The notes: generated from the letters alone by a model not told the origin. A stretch of DNA of 64,000 nucleotides from Shewanella indica (GCF_002836975.1 NZ_NIJK01000054.1:62001-126000); one strand, 5' to 3'. Positions 24,897 to 34,045 are shown, numbered from the stretch's first letter. A program made the numbers and translations.

Positions 24897-25719
24897 CGAG
24901 AAGCTCCTTAATCGCCGCGTCGGAAAGAGCGCGATATTCACCGGGCTGCAGGCATTGTCCTTGCTCGGTATCCAGGCTGAGTTCGCCTATGGCATAACGT
25001 ATCAATCTTAAAGTGGGAAACCCGACATGGGCTGTCATCCTTCGTACCTGACGATTGCGCCCCTCACGGATACAGATCTCCAGCCACGTAGTGGGGATAT
25101 TGCGCCGCTCACGTATAGGGGGATTGCGTGGCCACAAAGATTCGGGTGGCTGCAAACGGCGCACCTTGGCAGGCAGGGTGAGGCCATCTTTAAGATCAAC
25201 GCCCTGACGCAAGGCTTGAATCGCGAGGTCATCGACATCGCCTTCCACTTGTACCCAGTAGGTCTTGAAGGTGTGTTTATTGGGTTGGGTCAGTTTGGCC
25301 TGCAACTGACCGTTATTGGTGAGCAGTAACAGACCCTCGCTGTCTCTGTCCAGACGACCGGCGGCATAAACACCGGCGATGGGCAGCAGATCTTTGAGCG
25401 TGCGCCGTCCGCCTTCATCGGTAAACTGGCATAACACATCGAAGGGTTTGTTGAGCAGCACCACTTGGGTTTCTGCAATCGAGAGTCGTGCCACTTTTGG
25501 CCGTGATTTTTGAGGACCAGGGCGCTTTTTATTCAGGCCCTGTCTCTTGTTATTGGGGCTCTTGTTATTGGGACTCTTGTTACTGGAACTCTTGCTGTAG
25601 GGGCTTGGATTGGTGGAGCGCTGACTCTTTTCTTGGCCAAATTCTTTACCGCCAGGGCCCTTGGGGTGACTGGGTTGGCGTTTGGGTTTACGTCTTGGTT
25701 GGGAGGCTGGCGAATTCAT
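24889..25719 (-). CDS. rluE: 23S rRNA pseudouridine(2457) synthase RluE with basic N-terminal extension
   Basis: Pseudouridylates 23S rRNA position 2457 (E. coli numbering). The catalytic domain spans about residues 80-265, with the catalytic Asp in AGRLDRDSEGLLLLTNNG and the RluB/E-type REGRNRQVRRMTAHVGFPTLRLIR. The ~77-residue N-terminal part is Lys/Asn/Ser/Pro-rich and is absent from E. coli RluE (217 residues). It is partly built from a 15-bp DNA repeat (25546-25590). It is the first gene of the minus-strand operon. An internal start nearer the catalytic domain cannot be excluded, but no strong ribosome site is evident there. Confidence 0.93.
   Translation of the reverse strand: MNSPASQPRRKPKRQPSHPKGPGGKEFGQEKSQRSTNPSPYSKSSSNKSPNNKSPNNKRQGLNKKRPGPQKSRPKVARLSIAETQVVLLNKPFDVLCQFTDEGGRRTLKDLLPIAGVYAAGRLDRDSEGLLLLTNNGQLQAKLTQPNKHTFKTYWVQVEGDVDDLAIQALRQGVDLKDGLTLPAKVRRLQPPESLWPRNPPIRERRNIPTTWLEICIREGRNRQVRRMTAHVGFPTLRLIRYAIGELSLDTEQGQCLQPGEYRALSDAAIKELLDD
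25546..25590 (-). repeat. Three 15-bp tandem repeats inside rluE
   Basis: Plus-strand units CTTGTTATTGGGGCT, CTTGTTATTGGGACT and CTTGTTACTGGAACT follow each other without gaps. They keep frame and encode five-residue units of the basic extension (SPNNK-like). Confidence 0.85.
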
Positions 25720-26045
25720 TGAGATATCCTGGCTGCTTGAGCTGTGTACTCTGACTATTTGCCAGAGATATGCCAGAGTGTAACACCTATGTCCTGCTTG
25801 GCGGCAGGGCGGGTTGGTGACTTTTACCCGAGTGTACCCGGCACTCGCCTATAGTGGCATTTGAATCTTGGCTGGAATGCTCTATGATGTTCGCCAAATT
25901 GTGATCTGCAACCAATTTTTGTGCCCGTCAACCGGATCTATGTCGACTGTGAACAACGGCGCTATCCTGGGCGGAAAGAGGCAAGGAAATTAAAGAATAA
26001 CAACACTTATAACAACTCATTTTTATAAAAAGCGTAGGACTGAAA
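25720..26045. other. Divergent promoter region of rluE and icd
   Basis: 326 bp without a gene. It contains a CRP-like half site TGTGATCTGCA near 25911, a small inverted repeat CGAGTG/CACTCG near 25831-25849, and AT-rich sequence just before the icd start. No operator can be assigned with confidence. Confidence 0.4.
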
Positions 26046-28271
26046 ATGACTGATAAAACCCCCACTATCATCTATACGCAGACAGATGAAGCGCCGGCTC
26101 TGGCGACCTTATCTCTACTGCCTATCATCAAAACTTTTACCCAGGCAGCCGACATCAATGTCGAAACCCGCGATATTTCTCTTTCCGGCCGTGTGATTGC
26201 CGCTTTTCCCGAGCGTCTGACCGAAGCGCAGCGCATTGGTGATCATCTGGCTGAGCTTGGCGAGCTGGCGACTCAGCCTGAAGCCAATATTATCAAACTG
26301 CCTAATATCAGTGCGTCCATTCCTCAGTTGCAGGCTTGTATCAAAGAGTTGCAGGCCAAAGGTTATGATCTGCCCGACTATCCGGCGGAAGCCAAAACCG
26401 ATGAAGAGCGGGAAATCAAGGCCCGTTATGACAAGATCAAGGGCAGTGCGGTAAACCCTGTGCTGCGTGAAGGTAACTCAGACCGCCGCGCCCCGACTTC
26501 GGTCAAGAATTATGCCCGTAAGCACCCGCATTCAATGGGTGCCTGGAGCAAGGACTCCAAGTCTCATGTGGCTCATATGCAACAAGGGGATTTCTACGGC
26601 AGCGAGCAGTCCGTTACCCTCAAAGATGCCGATACTGTCAGCATAGTGCTGGAACAAAACGATGGCGGCCAACTGGTGCTCAAGCAGGGGCTTGAGTTGC
26701 TGGCAGGTGAAATCATAGATGCGGCCGTTATGAGCAAGCGTGAACTGACCGCCTTCTTCGAGCGCGAAATTGAAGCCGCTCGCCAGGAAGATGTGCTGTT
26801 GTCACTGCACCTGAAAGCCACCATGATGAAAGTGTCCGATCCTATTATGTTCGGCCATGCGGTGAAGGTGTTTTACAAAGATGTATTTGCCAAACACGGT
26901 GAAACCTTGCGTGAGCTGGGTGTGGACGTCAACAATGGTCTGGGCGATGTCTATGCCAAGATAGCCAAGTTGCCGGCCGAGCAGAAAGCGGCCATTGAAG
27001 CCGATATCGCCGCCGTCTACCAGAGCCGTCCTGAGCTGGCGATGGTTAACTCAGATAAGGGCATCACCAACCTTCATGTGCCAAGTGATGTGATTATTGA
27101 TGCTTCCATGCCTGCTGCTATCCGCTCCAGCGGCCAGATGTGGGGCCCGGATGGTCAGTTGAAAGATACCAAGGCGCTAATCCCGGATCGTTGCTATGCC
27201 GGTGTATATCAGGAAACTATCGATTTCTGTAAGGAGCATGGCGCCTTCGACCCTGCAACCATGGGCAGCGTGCCAAACGTGGGACTGATGGCACAGAAGG
27301 CTGAAGAGTACGGTAGCCATGACAAGACCTTTGAAATCCCTGCGGCCGGTACCGTCAAAGTACTGGACAAGGACGGCAACCTGCTTATGTCCCACGCCGT
27401 TGAAGCCGGTGATATCTGGCGCATGTGCCAGGTAAAAGATGCACCTATCCGCGATTGGGTCAAGCTGGCCGTACGTCGTGCCAGGCTGAGCAACACCCCG
27501 GCGGTATTCTGGCTCGATGAAAACCGTGCCCACGATGCCCAGGTGATAGCCAAAGTGAAGGCCTACCTGCCTGAGCATGATACCGATGGACTTGAGTTGC
27601 ACATCATGTCACCTGAAAAGGCGGCCCGTTTCTCCCTTGAACGTATTAAAGCCGGTAAAGATACAATTTCGGTAACAGGTAACGTGCTGCGTGACTACCT
27701 CACCGACTTGTTCCCTATCCTTGAGTTGGGTACCAGTGCCAAGATGCTGTCAATCGTCCCGCTGATGAACGGTGGCGGTCTGTTCGAAACGGGTGCCGGT
27801 GGCAGTGCACCCAAGCATGTACAGCAGTTTGAAGAGGAAAACCACCTGCGTTGGGATTCTCTGGGCGAGTTCCTGGCATTGGGAGCTTCACTCGAGCACC
27901 TAAGCCAGACGACGGCCAATGCCAAGGCACAGGTGATGGCTGATTGCCTGGATCTGGCGATAGGGCAGTTCCTGGATAACAACAAGTCGCCATCCCGTAA
28001 AGTGGGGCAGCTGGATAACCGCGGCAGTCATTACTTCTTGGCGCAGTACTGGGCCAGCGCGCTGGCCAAGCAGGACAAGGATGCCGAGCTGAAAGCTTAT
28101 TTTGCGCCTCTGGCCGAAGGCCTGGTGGCTGCAGAAGAGCAGATAGTGGCTGAGCTCAATGGTGCCCAGGGCGCTGCAGTTGAACTGGGTGGTTACTATA
28201 AGCTGGATCCTGTTAAAGCCGAGCAGGCTATGCGGCCAAGTGCCAGCCTGAATCGCCTTCTGAGCGCGTGA
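26046..28271 (+). CDS. icd: NADP-dependent isocitrate dehydrogenase, monomeric type
   Basis: Oxidative decarboxylation of isocitrate to 2-oxoglutarate in the TCA cycle. At 741 residues it is the monomeric IDH class (similar to Azotobacter/Vibrio IDH-II), unrelated in length to the ~415-residue dimeric enzyme. Family hallmarks include the start TPTIIYTQTDEAPALATLSLLPI, LREGNSDRRAPTSVKNYARKHPHSMG (substrate-binding SDRR), GITNLHVPSDVIIDASMPA and GLFETGAGGSAPKHVQQF. ATG at 26046 follows the purine-rich AGGACTGAAA. Single gene ended by a strong terminator. Confidence 0.97.
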   Translation: MTDKTPTIIYTQTDEAPALATLSLLPIIKTFTQAADINVETRDISLSGRVIAAFPERLTEAQRIGDHLAELGELATQPEANIIKLPNISASIPQLQACIKELQAKGYDLPDYPAEAKTDEEREIKARYDKIKGSAVNPVLREGNSDRRAPTSVKNYARKHPHSMGAWSKDSKSHVAHMQQGDFYGSEQSVTLKDADTVSIVLEQNDGGQLVLKQGLELLAGEIIDAAVMSKRELTAFFEREIEAARQEDVLLSLHLKATMMKVSDPIMFGHAVKVFYKDVFAKHGETLRELGVDVNNGLGDVYAKIAKLPAEQKAAIEADIAAVYQSRPELAMVNSDKGITNLHVPSDVIIDASMPAAIRSSGQMWGPDGQLKDTKALIPDRCYAGVYQETIDFCKEHGAFDPATMGSVPNVGLMAQKAEEYGSHDKTFEIPAAGTVKVLDKDGNLLMSHAVEAGDIWRMCQVKDAPIRDWVKLAVRRARLSNTPAVFWLDENRAHDAQVIAKVKAYLPEHDTDGLELHIMSPEKAARFSLERIKAGKDTISVTGNVLRDYLTDLFPILELGTSAKMLSIVPLMNGGGLFETGAGGSAPKHVQQFEEENHLRWDSLGEFLALGASLEHLSQTTANAKAQVMADCLDLAIGQFLDNNKSPSRKVGQLDNRGSHYFLAQYWASALAKQDKDAELKAYFAPLAEGLVAAEEQIVAELNGAQGAAVELGGYYKLDPVKAEQAMRPSASLNRLLSA

Positions 28272-28324
28272 TACTGAAAGTTGAATGAGGGAACTCTCCC
28301 TCATTCAATTGCCAAGCAAGCATT

Positions 28325-28353
28325 AAAAAGGCGGGGATGACCCCGCCTTTTTT
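28325..28353. terminator. Bidirectional terminator between icd and cspD
   Basis: Stem AAAAAGGCGGGG/CCCCGCCTTTTT with an ATGA loop, between two convergent genes. Confidence 0.93.
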
Positions 28354-28370
28354 CATCTCTATTCGCCCGG

Positions 28371-28577
28371 TTATTTAACAGGAGAGATAGCCGAGGCATG
28401 CATACCCTTCGGGCCCTTCTCAACTTGAAATTCAACAGGTTGGCCTGCTTTTAGAGTTCTGTAGCCTTCCATTTCAATGGTTGAATAGTGCGCAAAAACA
28501 TCCTCACCACCTTCATCAGGGCAGATAAACCCGAATCCTTTGGCGTTGTTGAACCATTTAACAGTTCCGCTTGCCAT
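28371..28577 (-). CDS. cspD: Cold-shock-like protein CspD
   Basis: A 68-residue cold-shock-domain protein; E. coli CspD is a stationary-phase DNA-replication inhibitor. It begins MASGTVKWFNNAKGFGFICP and has VFAHYSTIEMEGYRTLKAGQ, closer to CspD than CspA. Its position divergent from clpS-clpA is the same as in E. coli. I chose ATG at 28577, with GGAAG upstream; 15 further open codons upstream lack homology. Confidence 0.94.
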   Translation of the reverse strand: MASGTVKWFNNAKGFGFICPDEGGEDVFAHYSTIEMEGYRTLKAGQPVEFQVEKGPKGMHASAISPVK

Positions 28578-28973
28578 ACTTCCACTTCCTTCTATTGTCT
28601 GCTTCCCAGTAAGATAGTACAACTTTTGAGCACTTCAGCAGGTGCTCAGATAACAGAATGTAAGTAGTGTTGCTGGATGTCAAGCCGAAATTAACAAAAA
28701 AACAACATTGCATATGGTTTCGCTGGAATCTTAGTTTGCCACTGGGAGCTTTTCTTCAATGGAAGTGTCTGGATATTTACTCACTTTATTATATTGAATC
28801 AATTTTAACCGATTGAAAAATAAGCATGAGTTAGAAACGCCTTAGACAAGCGCCGCCGCGCCAGAGTATAGTGTGACAAAGGGCAATACCGCCCAGGACC
28901 TGCCAAACGGTACTTTGAAACATGGCCGGGCATAGTGTTGGTAGAAGCCAAGTTGAGAGGCTAATATTGAATC
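28578..28973. other. Divergent promoter region of cspD and clpS
   Basis: 396 bp without a gene. It contains an inverted repeat TGAGCAC/GTGCTCA at 28627-28648 about 50 bp before the cspD start, and poly-A tracts near 28697. Nothing else is recognisable. Confidence 0.45.
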
Positions 28974-29282
28974 ATGGGTAAGACTGGACAGATAGAGCGC
29001 GTGGAGGAAGGGGTTGAGCAGGAACTGCAACCGCCTCCTATGTATAAAGTGATTCTGAACAACGATGACTATACCCCAATGGACTTTGTTGTGGAGGTAC
29101 TTCAGTTGTTCTTTCGTAAGAACGAACAGGAAGCCACGGACATTATGTTGACCATACATCATCAGGGAAAAGCGGTTTGCGGTGTTTACCCATTTGGGAT
29201 AGCCGAAACCAAAGTGGTTCAGGTGAATCAGTTTGCAAGACAAAACCAACATCCGTTACTGTGTTCGTTAGAGGAAGCTTAA
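28974..29282 (+). CDS. clpS: ATP-dependent Clp protease adaptor ClpS
   Basis: N-recognin that delivers proteins with bulky hydrophobic N-terminal residues to ClpAP. 102 residues: a disordered N-terminal tail that contacts ClpA, then the core MYKVILNNDDYTPMDFVVEVLQLFF. The NDDYTPM loop and the following His-containing helix TIHHQGKAVCGVYPF form the N-degron pocket. It lies 34 bp before clpA on the same strand. bpt and aat, which create such N-degrons, are encoded 3 kb away. Confidence 0.96.
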   Translation: MGKTGQIERVEEGVEQELQPPPMYKVILNNDDYTPMDFVVEVLQLFFRKNEQEATDIMLTIHHQGKAVCGVYPFGIAETKVVQVNQFARQNQHPLLCSLEEA

Positions 29283-29316
29283 CCAGCCTGTCTCTGTAGT
29301 TTTTTAGGGGGTGCGT

Positions 29317-31575
29317 ATGCTGAACAAAGATCTTGAAGTGACCTTGAACCTGGCATTTCAGCAAGCCAGAGATGCCCGTCACGAATATATGACGGTTGAG
29401 CACCTGCTGCTGGCGCTGACCGATAACCCTGCCGCAAGGGATGCTTTACTCGCCTGTGGCGCCAACATTGACCGCCTCAAAGAGGAGGTTGCCAACTTCA
29501 TTACCCAGACCACACCTATTATCAGCGATCCCGATGATGAGCGTGAGACTCAGCCGACACTGGGTTTCCAGCGGGTGCTGCAACGGGCTGTATTTCATGT
29601 GCAGTCGTCAGGCCGCAATGAGGTGACCGGCGCCAACGTACTGGTAGCCATTTTCAGTGAGCAGGAGTCCCAGGCGGTTTATCTGCTGCGCCGGTACGAC
29701 ATTACCCGTCTGGATGTGGTGAATTATATTTCCCACGGCTTTGCCAAGAACGATGAGGCCGATGCACCAGGGTCGCAGGAAAGCCTGGAAGATCAATCAG
29801 AAGCCACAGAAGAGCGCAGCATGCTGGCTCAGTTTGCAAGCAATCTCAATGAGATGGCCAAGCAGGGCAAGATAGACCCGCTTATCGGCCGCGACAACGA
29901 AATTGAACGCTCGATTCAAATTCTTTGCCGTCGCCGCAAGAATAACCCGCTGTTGGTGGGCGAGGCCGGCGTCGGAAAGACTGCCATTGCCGAAGGGTTG
30001 GCCTATCGGATAGTCAATGAGTCTGTGCCAGAGGTGATCAGCGAAGCAACAGTTTACTCTCTGGATCTTGGCGCGCTGTTGGCCGGCACCAAGTATCGGG
30101 GCGACTTCGAGAAGCGCTTCAAGAGTCTGCTTAAAGAGCTGACAGCGGATCAGAATGCGATTCTTTTTATCGATGAAATCCACACCATTATCGGTGCCGG
30201 GGCGGCATCCGGTGGGGTGATGGACGCATCCAACCTGCTCAAGCCCTTGCTCTCCAGCGGTAATCTGCGCTGTATGGGGTCCACTACTTTTCAGGAATAT
30301 CAAAGCATCTTTGAGAAGGACAGGGCATTGGCGCGGCGTTTTCAGAAGGTGGATATTCACGAGCCTTCAGTGGCCGAAACCACCAAGATCCTGCAGGGGC
30401 TTAAGAGCCGTTATGAAGAACATCACGGGGTGCGTTATACCCTGGCGGCCTTGGCCAGCGCCGCCAGTCTGTCGGATAAGCATATCAACGATAGGCACTT
30501 GCCGGACAAGGCCATAGATGTGATAGACGAAGCCGGTGCGCGGATGGCAATGATGCCACAGAGCAAACGCAAGAAAACCGTGGGCCAGAGCGAAATTGAA
30601 GCCATTATAGCCAAGATGGCCAGGATCCCGGAAAAAACAGTGACGTCCTCCGAGAAGGACTTGCTGAAGAACCTGGAGCGTAACCTGAAGATGGTAGTGT
30701 TCGGCCAGGACAAGGCGATAGAGAGTCTCAGCGCGGCGATTCGGTTGGCACGCAGTGGTCTTGGCAATGAAAACAAACCTGTGGGGAGCTTCCTGTTTGC
30801 CGGTCCTACCGGGGTGGGTAAGACTGAGGTGACCAACCAGTTGGCGGCTTGCCTCGGGCTCAAGCTTATCCGCTTCGATATGTCAGAGTATATGGAAAGC
30901 CATACTGTGTCGCGTTTGATTGGCGCGCCTCCGGGGTATGTCGGCTACGATCAGGGCGGTTTACTGACTGATGCCGTGATCAAGACACCTCATTGTGTGG
31001 TGCTGCTTGATGAAATTGAGAAGGCGCATCCGGATATCTATAACCTGCTGCTGCAAGTAATGGATCACGGTACTTTGACCGATAACAACGGCCGCAAGGC
31101 GGATTTCCGCAACGTGACCCTGGTGATGACCACCAACGCCGGGGTGCAGGAAACTGTGCGTAAGTCCATTGGCTTCAAGCAGCAGGATCACAGCTTGGAT
31201 GCGATGTCGGAGATCAATAAGGTGTTCTCGCCAGAGTTTCGCAACCGTCTCGACTCTATCATTTGGTTCAACCATCTGGATATGACCATTATCGCCAAGG
31301 TGGTGGATAAGTTCCTGGTCGAACTGCAGGCACAGTTGGATCAGAAAGGGGTGACGCTGGAAGTCAGTGATGAGGCCAGAACCTTGTTGGCAGAGAAAGG
31401 TTACGACAAGACCATGGGGGCCAGACCTATGGCCAGAGTGGTCAAGGATCTGCTGAAACGACCGCTGGCCGATGAAATCCTGTTTGGCAAACTCGAGTCC
31501 GGTGGCATCGCCCATGTGGATGTCAAAGATGGCGAACTGGAGATCAATACGGAAGCGCCGGAGAAGATCTCTTGA
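29317..31575 (+). CDS. clpA: ATP-dependent Clp protease ATP-binding subunit ClpA
   Basis: AAA+ unfoldase of the ClpAP protease. 752 residues: the Clp-N double repeat (EVTLNLAFQQARDARHEYMTVEHLLLAL), first AAA module with Walker A GEAGVGKTA (about residue 215) and Walker B ILFIDEIH, second AAA module with GPTGVGKTEV (about residue 496) and VVLLDEIEKAHPD, and the C-terminal D2-small domain. The IGF-type loop for ClpP docking is visible as KSIGFKQQ. I chose ATG 29317; AGGGGG lies just before it and an in-frame GTG at 29311 is less likely. Ends before a strong terminator. Confidence 0.97.
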   Translation: MLNKDLEVTLNLAFQQARDARHEYMTVEHLLLALTDNPAARDALLACGANIDRLKEEVANFITQTTPIISDPDDERETQPTLGFQRVLQRAVFHVQSSGRNEVTGANVLVAIFSEQESQAVYLLRRYDITRLDVVNYISHGFAKNDEADAPGSQESLEDQSEATEERSMLAQFASNLNEMAKQGKIDPLIGRDNEIERSIQILCRRRKNNPLLVGEAGVGKTAIAEGLAYRIVNESVPEVISEATVYSLDLGALLAGTKYRGDFEKRFKSLLKELTADQNAILFIDEIHTIIGAGAASGGVMDASNLLKPLLSSGNLRCMGSTTFQEYQSIFEKDRALARRFQKVDIHEPSVAETTKILQGLKSRYEEHHGVRYTLAALASAASLSDKHINDRHLPDKAIDVIDEAGARMAMMPQSKRKKTVGQSEIEAIIAKMARIPEKTVTSSEKDLLKNLERNLKMVVFGQDKAIESLSAAIRLARSGLGNENKPVGSFLFAGPTGVGKTEVTNQLAACLGLKLIRFDMSEYMESHTVSRLIGAPPGYVGYDQGGLLTDAVIKTPHCVVLLDEIEKAHPDIYNLLLQVMDHGTLTDNNGRKADFRNVTLVMTTNAGVQETVRKSIGFKQQDHSLDAMSEINKVFSPEFRNRLDSIIWFNHLDMTIIAKVVDKFLVELQAQLDQKGVTLEVSDEARTLLAEKGYDKTMGARPMARVVKDLLKRPLADEILFGKLESGGIAHVDVKDGELEINTEAPEKIS

Positions 31576-31593
31576 TAAGCTGAATTACAACAA

Positions 31594-31622
31594 AAAAATG
31601 GCTGCCAATGGCAGCCATTTTT
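31594..31622 (+). terminator. Terminator of clpS-clpA
   Basis: Perfect 13-bp stem AAAAATGGCTGCC/GGCAGCCATTTTT around an AAT loop, 18 bp after the clpA stop. Confidence 0.93.
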
Positions 31623-31724
31623 ATTCTGAATCCTGACCCTTATCCGACACATTGATGTCTGGATAGACAACGGCAGGCCAGGTGCGCCTGCTGCGCAGTG
31701 GGTCGCCCCCATGGGCTCACCAGC

Positions 31725-31749
31725 AAAAAAACCGGCACAGCCGGCTTTT
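31725..31749 (-). terminator. Terminator of infA
   Basis: Stem CCGGC-ACA-GCCGG with a seven-base A-run on its left side, which reads as a T-run on the minus strand, 18 bp after the infA stop. Confidence 0.75.
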
Positions 31750-31766
31750 GAGAAATAACTGGGATC

Positions 31767-31985
31767 TTAGCGTGAGCGGAAGACGATACGCCCTTTGCTC
31801 AAGTCGTATGGAGTCAGCTGCACAGTGACCTTGTCACCGGTCAGGATTCGGATGTAGTTTTTACGCATTTTACCGGAAATGTGAGCAGTCACAACGTGAC
31901 CGTTTTCCAGTTCAACCCGAAACATTGTATTTGGCAAGGTTTCAAGGATAGTCCCTTGCATCTCAATGTTGTCTTCTTTCGCCAT
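31767..31985 (-). CDS. infA: Translation initiation factor IF-1
   Basis: A 72-residue S1-type OB-fold protein that binds the ribosomal A site during initiation. The sequence AKEDNIEMQGTILETLPNTM, then HVVTAHISGKMRKNYIRILTGDKVTVQLTPYDL and KGRIVFRSR is near-invariant in gammaproteobacteria. Its place between clpA and the aminoacyl-tRNA-protein transferases is the same as in E. coli. Confidence 0.98.
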   Translation of the reverse strand: MAKEDNIEMQGTILETLPNTMFRVELENGHVVTAHISGKMRKNYIRILTGDKVTVQLTPYDLSKGRIVFRSR

Positions 31986-32065
31986 TAATCAGTTATCCCG
32001 TTAGCCTCGAATGTAAAAAACCGCCGTATCATGCCGCAAATTACAGCGGCTGTAAAGGGGAGGCC

Positions 32066-32776
32066 TCAGTGATTGTCGCTTTTCTGCCAGCCTTGAACGC
32101 CGAGGATCTCATAGGGGCGGTAGAGTCGCTTGTAACCCATTTTGTCGTGGTTATCTATTTGATATCCCAAATAGAGGAACGATTTCGACATCAATTTGCC
32201 CAGGCGGCATTGCAGCAGTACCAGCAAGATCCCGAGGGAGCGGTCGCTGTAGTCCGGGTCGAAGTAGCTGTAGATGGCTGACAGGCTCTGGGGCAGGAGA
32301 TCTGTCACCGCCACGGCAACCAGTCGCTGACCATGCCAAAGTTCGATAAACACCGGGCTGAGCCACTCACAGGCGAGAAAATGCCGGTACTGCTCTTCGC
32401 TAGGAGGATACATGGGGCCGTCACTGTGGCGGGCACAGATATAACGCTCATAGAGGGGATAGTGAGCCGGGGTTTCCTCGGTAACTATTCGAAAGTGCAG
32501 GTCACGGTTTTTGGCCAGGGTGCGTTTTTGTCTTTTGGACAGGCGAAATTCATCCAGGGGAACTCGGATGGGCTGACAAGCGTTGCAGTGGGGGCAACGG
32601 GGCTTGTAGATGGCGCTGCCACTACGACGAAACCCCAGTGCCAACAGGCGCTCAAACAGTGACAAGTCCAGCTCATCCTCCTGGATCACCAATAATTGCT
32701 CCTGTTGTCCGCTCAGGTAACTGCAGGCAAAGGGTTGGCTGAGGCCTATGGCAATGGCATGGTTATCAGAGTGCAA
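32066..32776 (-). CDS. bpt: Aspartate/glutamate leucyltransferase (Bpt)
   Basis: Transfers leucine from Leu-tRNA to proteins with N-terminal Asp or Glu, making N-degrons for ClpS/ClpAP. A 236-residue ATE1-family protein: the N-terminal Cys cluster is in YKPRCPHCNACQPIRVPL (about residues 56-73), and the GNAT-like C-terminal half has GPMYPPSEEQYRHFL, DLLPQSLSAIYSYFDPD and YLGYQIDNHDKMGYK. Its ATG overlaps the aat stop by about 11 bases, so the two transferases are cotranslated. Confidence 0.95.
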   Translation of the reverse strand: MHSDNHAIAIGLSQPFACSYLSGQQEQLLVIQEDELDLSLFERLLALGFRRSGSAIYKPRCPHCNACQPIRVPLDEFRLSKRQKRTLAKNRDLHFRIVTEETPAHYPLYERYICARHSDGPMYPPSEEQYRHFLACEWLSPVFIELWHGQRLVAVAVTDLLPQSLSAIYSYFDPDYSDRSLGILLVLLQCRLGKLMSKSFLYLGYQIDNHDKMGYKRLYRPYEILGVQGWQKSDNH

Positions 32777-33476
32777 GTTTGACCTCGTCGGTTTGCCAGC
32801 AATCCTTGGCGAGATTGCCGTCCCTGAATTGTCTCAAGAGTACGAGAAAATCTTTGCGCTTTAAACTCTTGGCTCCGAGGCTTTCCAGATGTGGATTCAT
32901 CACTTGGGCATCAATCAGTCTGAAGCCCTGTTTGAGAGCGTATTGATGCAGGGCGATAAAGGCCGCCTTGGAGGCATTGGTTTTGCGGTGGAACATGGAC
33001 TCGCCACAAAACACCTGACCTATGGCAAGGCCATACAGGCCACCTATCAGTCGACCATTGTCCCAGACCTCGAAGGAGTGGGCATGACCCAAGTGGTGCA
33101 GCTCCTGGTAGGCCAGACGTATCTCTTCGGTTATCCAGGTGCCGGGTTGATCTTTTCGCGGCATGGCACAACCGGCCATCACATCGGCAAAGGCTCGGTC
33201 GATACTGACAGTCCAATCCTGCTTTTTCAGATACTTGCGTAGACTGCGGGAGATATTGATGCTGCCCGGAACAAAAACCGCGCGGGGATCCGGTGACCAC
33301 CAGAGGATGGGATCTTGACTATTAAACCAGGGGAAAATTCCCTCGTAGTAGGCGTTGAGTAACCGCTTGGGATGCAGGTCGCCGCCAATGGCCAGTAGGC
33401 CATTGGGATCCGTCAGTGCCAGTTCCGGTGACGGGAAAGGATCCAATTCATGATTTAAAAAAGACAGTAGGTTCAC
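32766..33476 (-). CDS. aat: Leucyl/phenylalanyl-tRNA--protein transferase
   Basis: Adds Leu or Phe to N-terminal Lys or Arg of proteins, creating ClpS-recognised N-degrons. 236 residues with the family motifs FPSPELALTDPNGLLAIGGDL, YYEGIFPWFNSQDPILWWSPDPRAV, GTWITEEIRLAYQELHHLGHAHSFEVW and GGLYGLAIGQVFCGESMFH. The start is GTG at 33476 with no clear ribosome site. First gene of the two-gene minus-strand operon with bpt. Confidence 0.96.
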   Translation of the reverse strand: MNLLSFLNHELDPFPSPELALTDPNGLLAIGGDLHPKRLLNAYYEGIFPWFNSQDPILWWSPDPRAVFVPGSINISRSLRKYLKKQDWTVSIDRAFADVMAGCAMPRKDQPGTWITEEIRLAYQELHHLGHAHSFEVWDNGRLIGGLYGLAIGQVFCGESMFHRKTNASKAAFIALHQYALKQGFRLIDAQVMNPHLESLGAKSLKRKDFLVLLRQFRDGNLAKDCWQTDEVKLAL

Positions 33477-33529
33477 AATTGCGTATGATTCTGCTTAGGG
33501 CCTTCTTATAAGTTAGCGGAAAAACAGCT

Positions 33530-34009
33530 ATGTGGAAACTGATACTGAATGCAATGCTGCTGCTCTCATTGTCCCTTGCAGCGGGAACCCAGCCCCTCTA
33601 TGCCGGTTATGACAGAAACCAGGCACAACCGGTGGAAAAAGTGCTCTACGGCCAAGTGGAGTCGGTACGAAAAATTACCGAAAAACAGCTGATGGAAGAC
33701 AGAAATCGCGGCTGGAAAACCTTTGGCGGTGCCTTACTCGGTGGCGTGATTGGTCATCAGTTCGGCGGTGGCAGTGGTCAGGATGTGGCAACCGCTCTGG
33801 GCGCTCTACTCGGCGCCGGCATTGGTCATCAATATGGTAATAGCAGTTACTATCGTGAGCTCAAGCTGGTGGAGTTGATGATACGCCAGGAAGATGAAAC
33901 CCAGGTGATGATCATACAGGATGAAGATCCCGGCATGACGTTCAAGGTGGGCGATGAAGTGCGGGTGGTTTATCTGCAGGGCAGCGTCCGGGTTGACCTG
34001 GCTATGTGA
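33530..34009 (+). CDS. Secreted glycine-zipper 2TM-domain protein (SlyB/YcfJ-like)
   Basis: 159 residues with an N-terminal signal peptide (KLILNAMLLLSLSLAAGTQPLYA, cleavage near residue 25). It lacks a lipobox Cys, so it is periplasmic or outer-membrane associated rather than a lipoprotein. Residues about 65-105 hold the glycine-zipper hairpin GGALLGGVIGHQFGGGSGQDVATALGALLGAGIGHQYG. The C-terminal part is an SH3-like beta domain typical of YcfJ-type proteins (MTFKVGDEVRVVYLQGSVRVDL). A role in envelope integrity is inferred from the family. Divergent from aat; ends before a terminator. Confidence 0.85.
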   Translation: MWKLILNAMLLLSLSLAAGTQPLYAGYDRNQAQPVEKVLYGQVESVRKITEKQLMEDRNRGWKTFGGALLGGVIGHQFGGGSGQDVATALGALLGAGIGHQYGNSSYYRELKLVELMIRQEDETQVMIIQDEDPGMTFKVGDEVRVVYLQGSVRVDLAM

Positions 34010-34045
34010 GATGACAGTGTAGACTTTGAGCCAATAACAGATAAA

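Noticed and set aside
31640..31720. GC-rich stretch between clpA and infA, checked for a tRNA (E. coli has a tRNA gene nearby)
   Set aside because: No cloverleaf, T-loop or acceptor stem can be formed.
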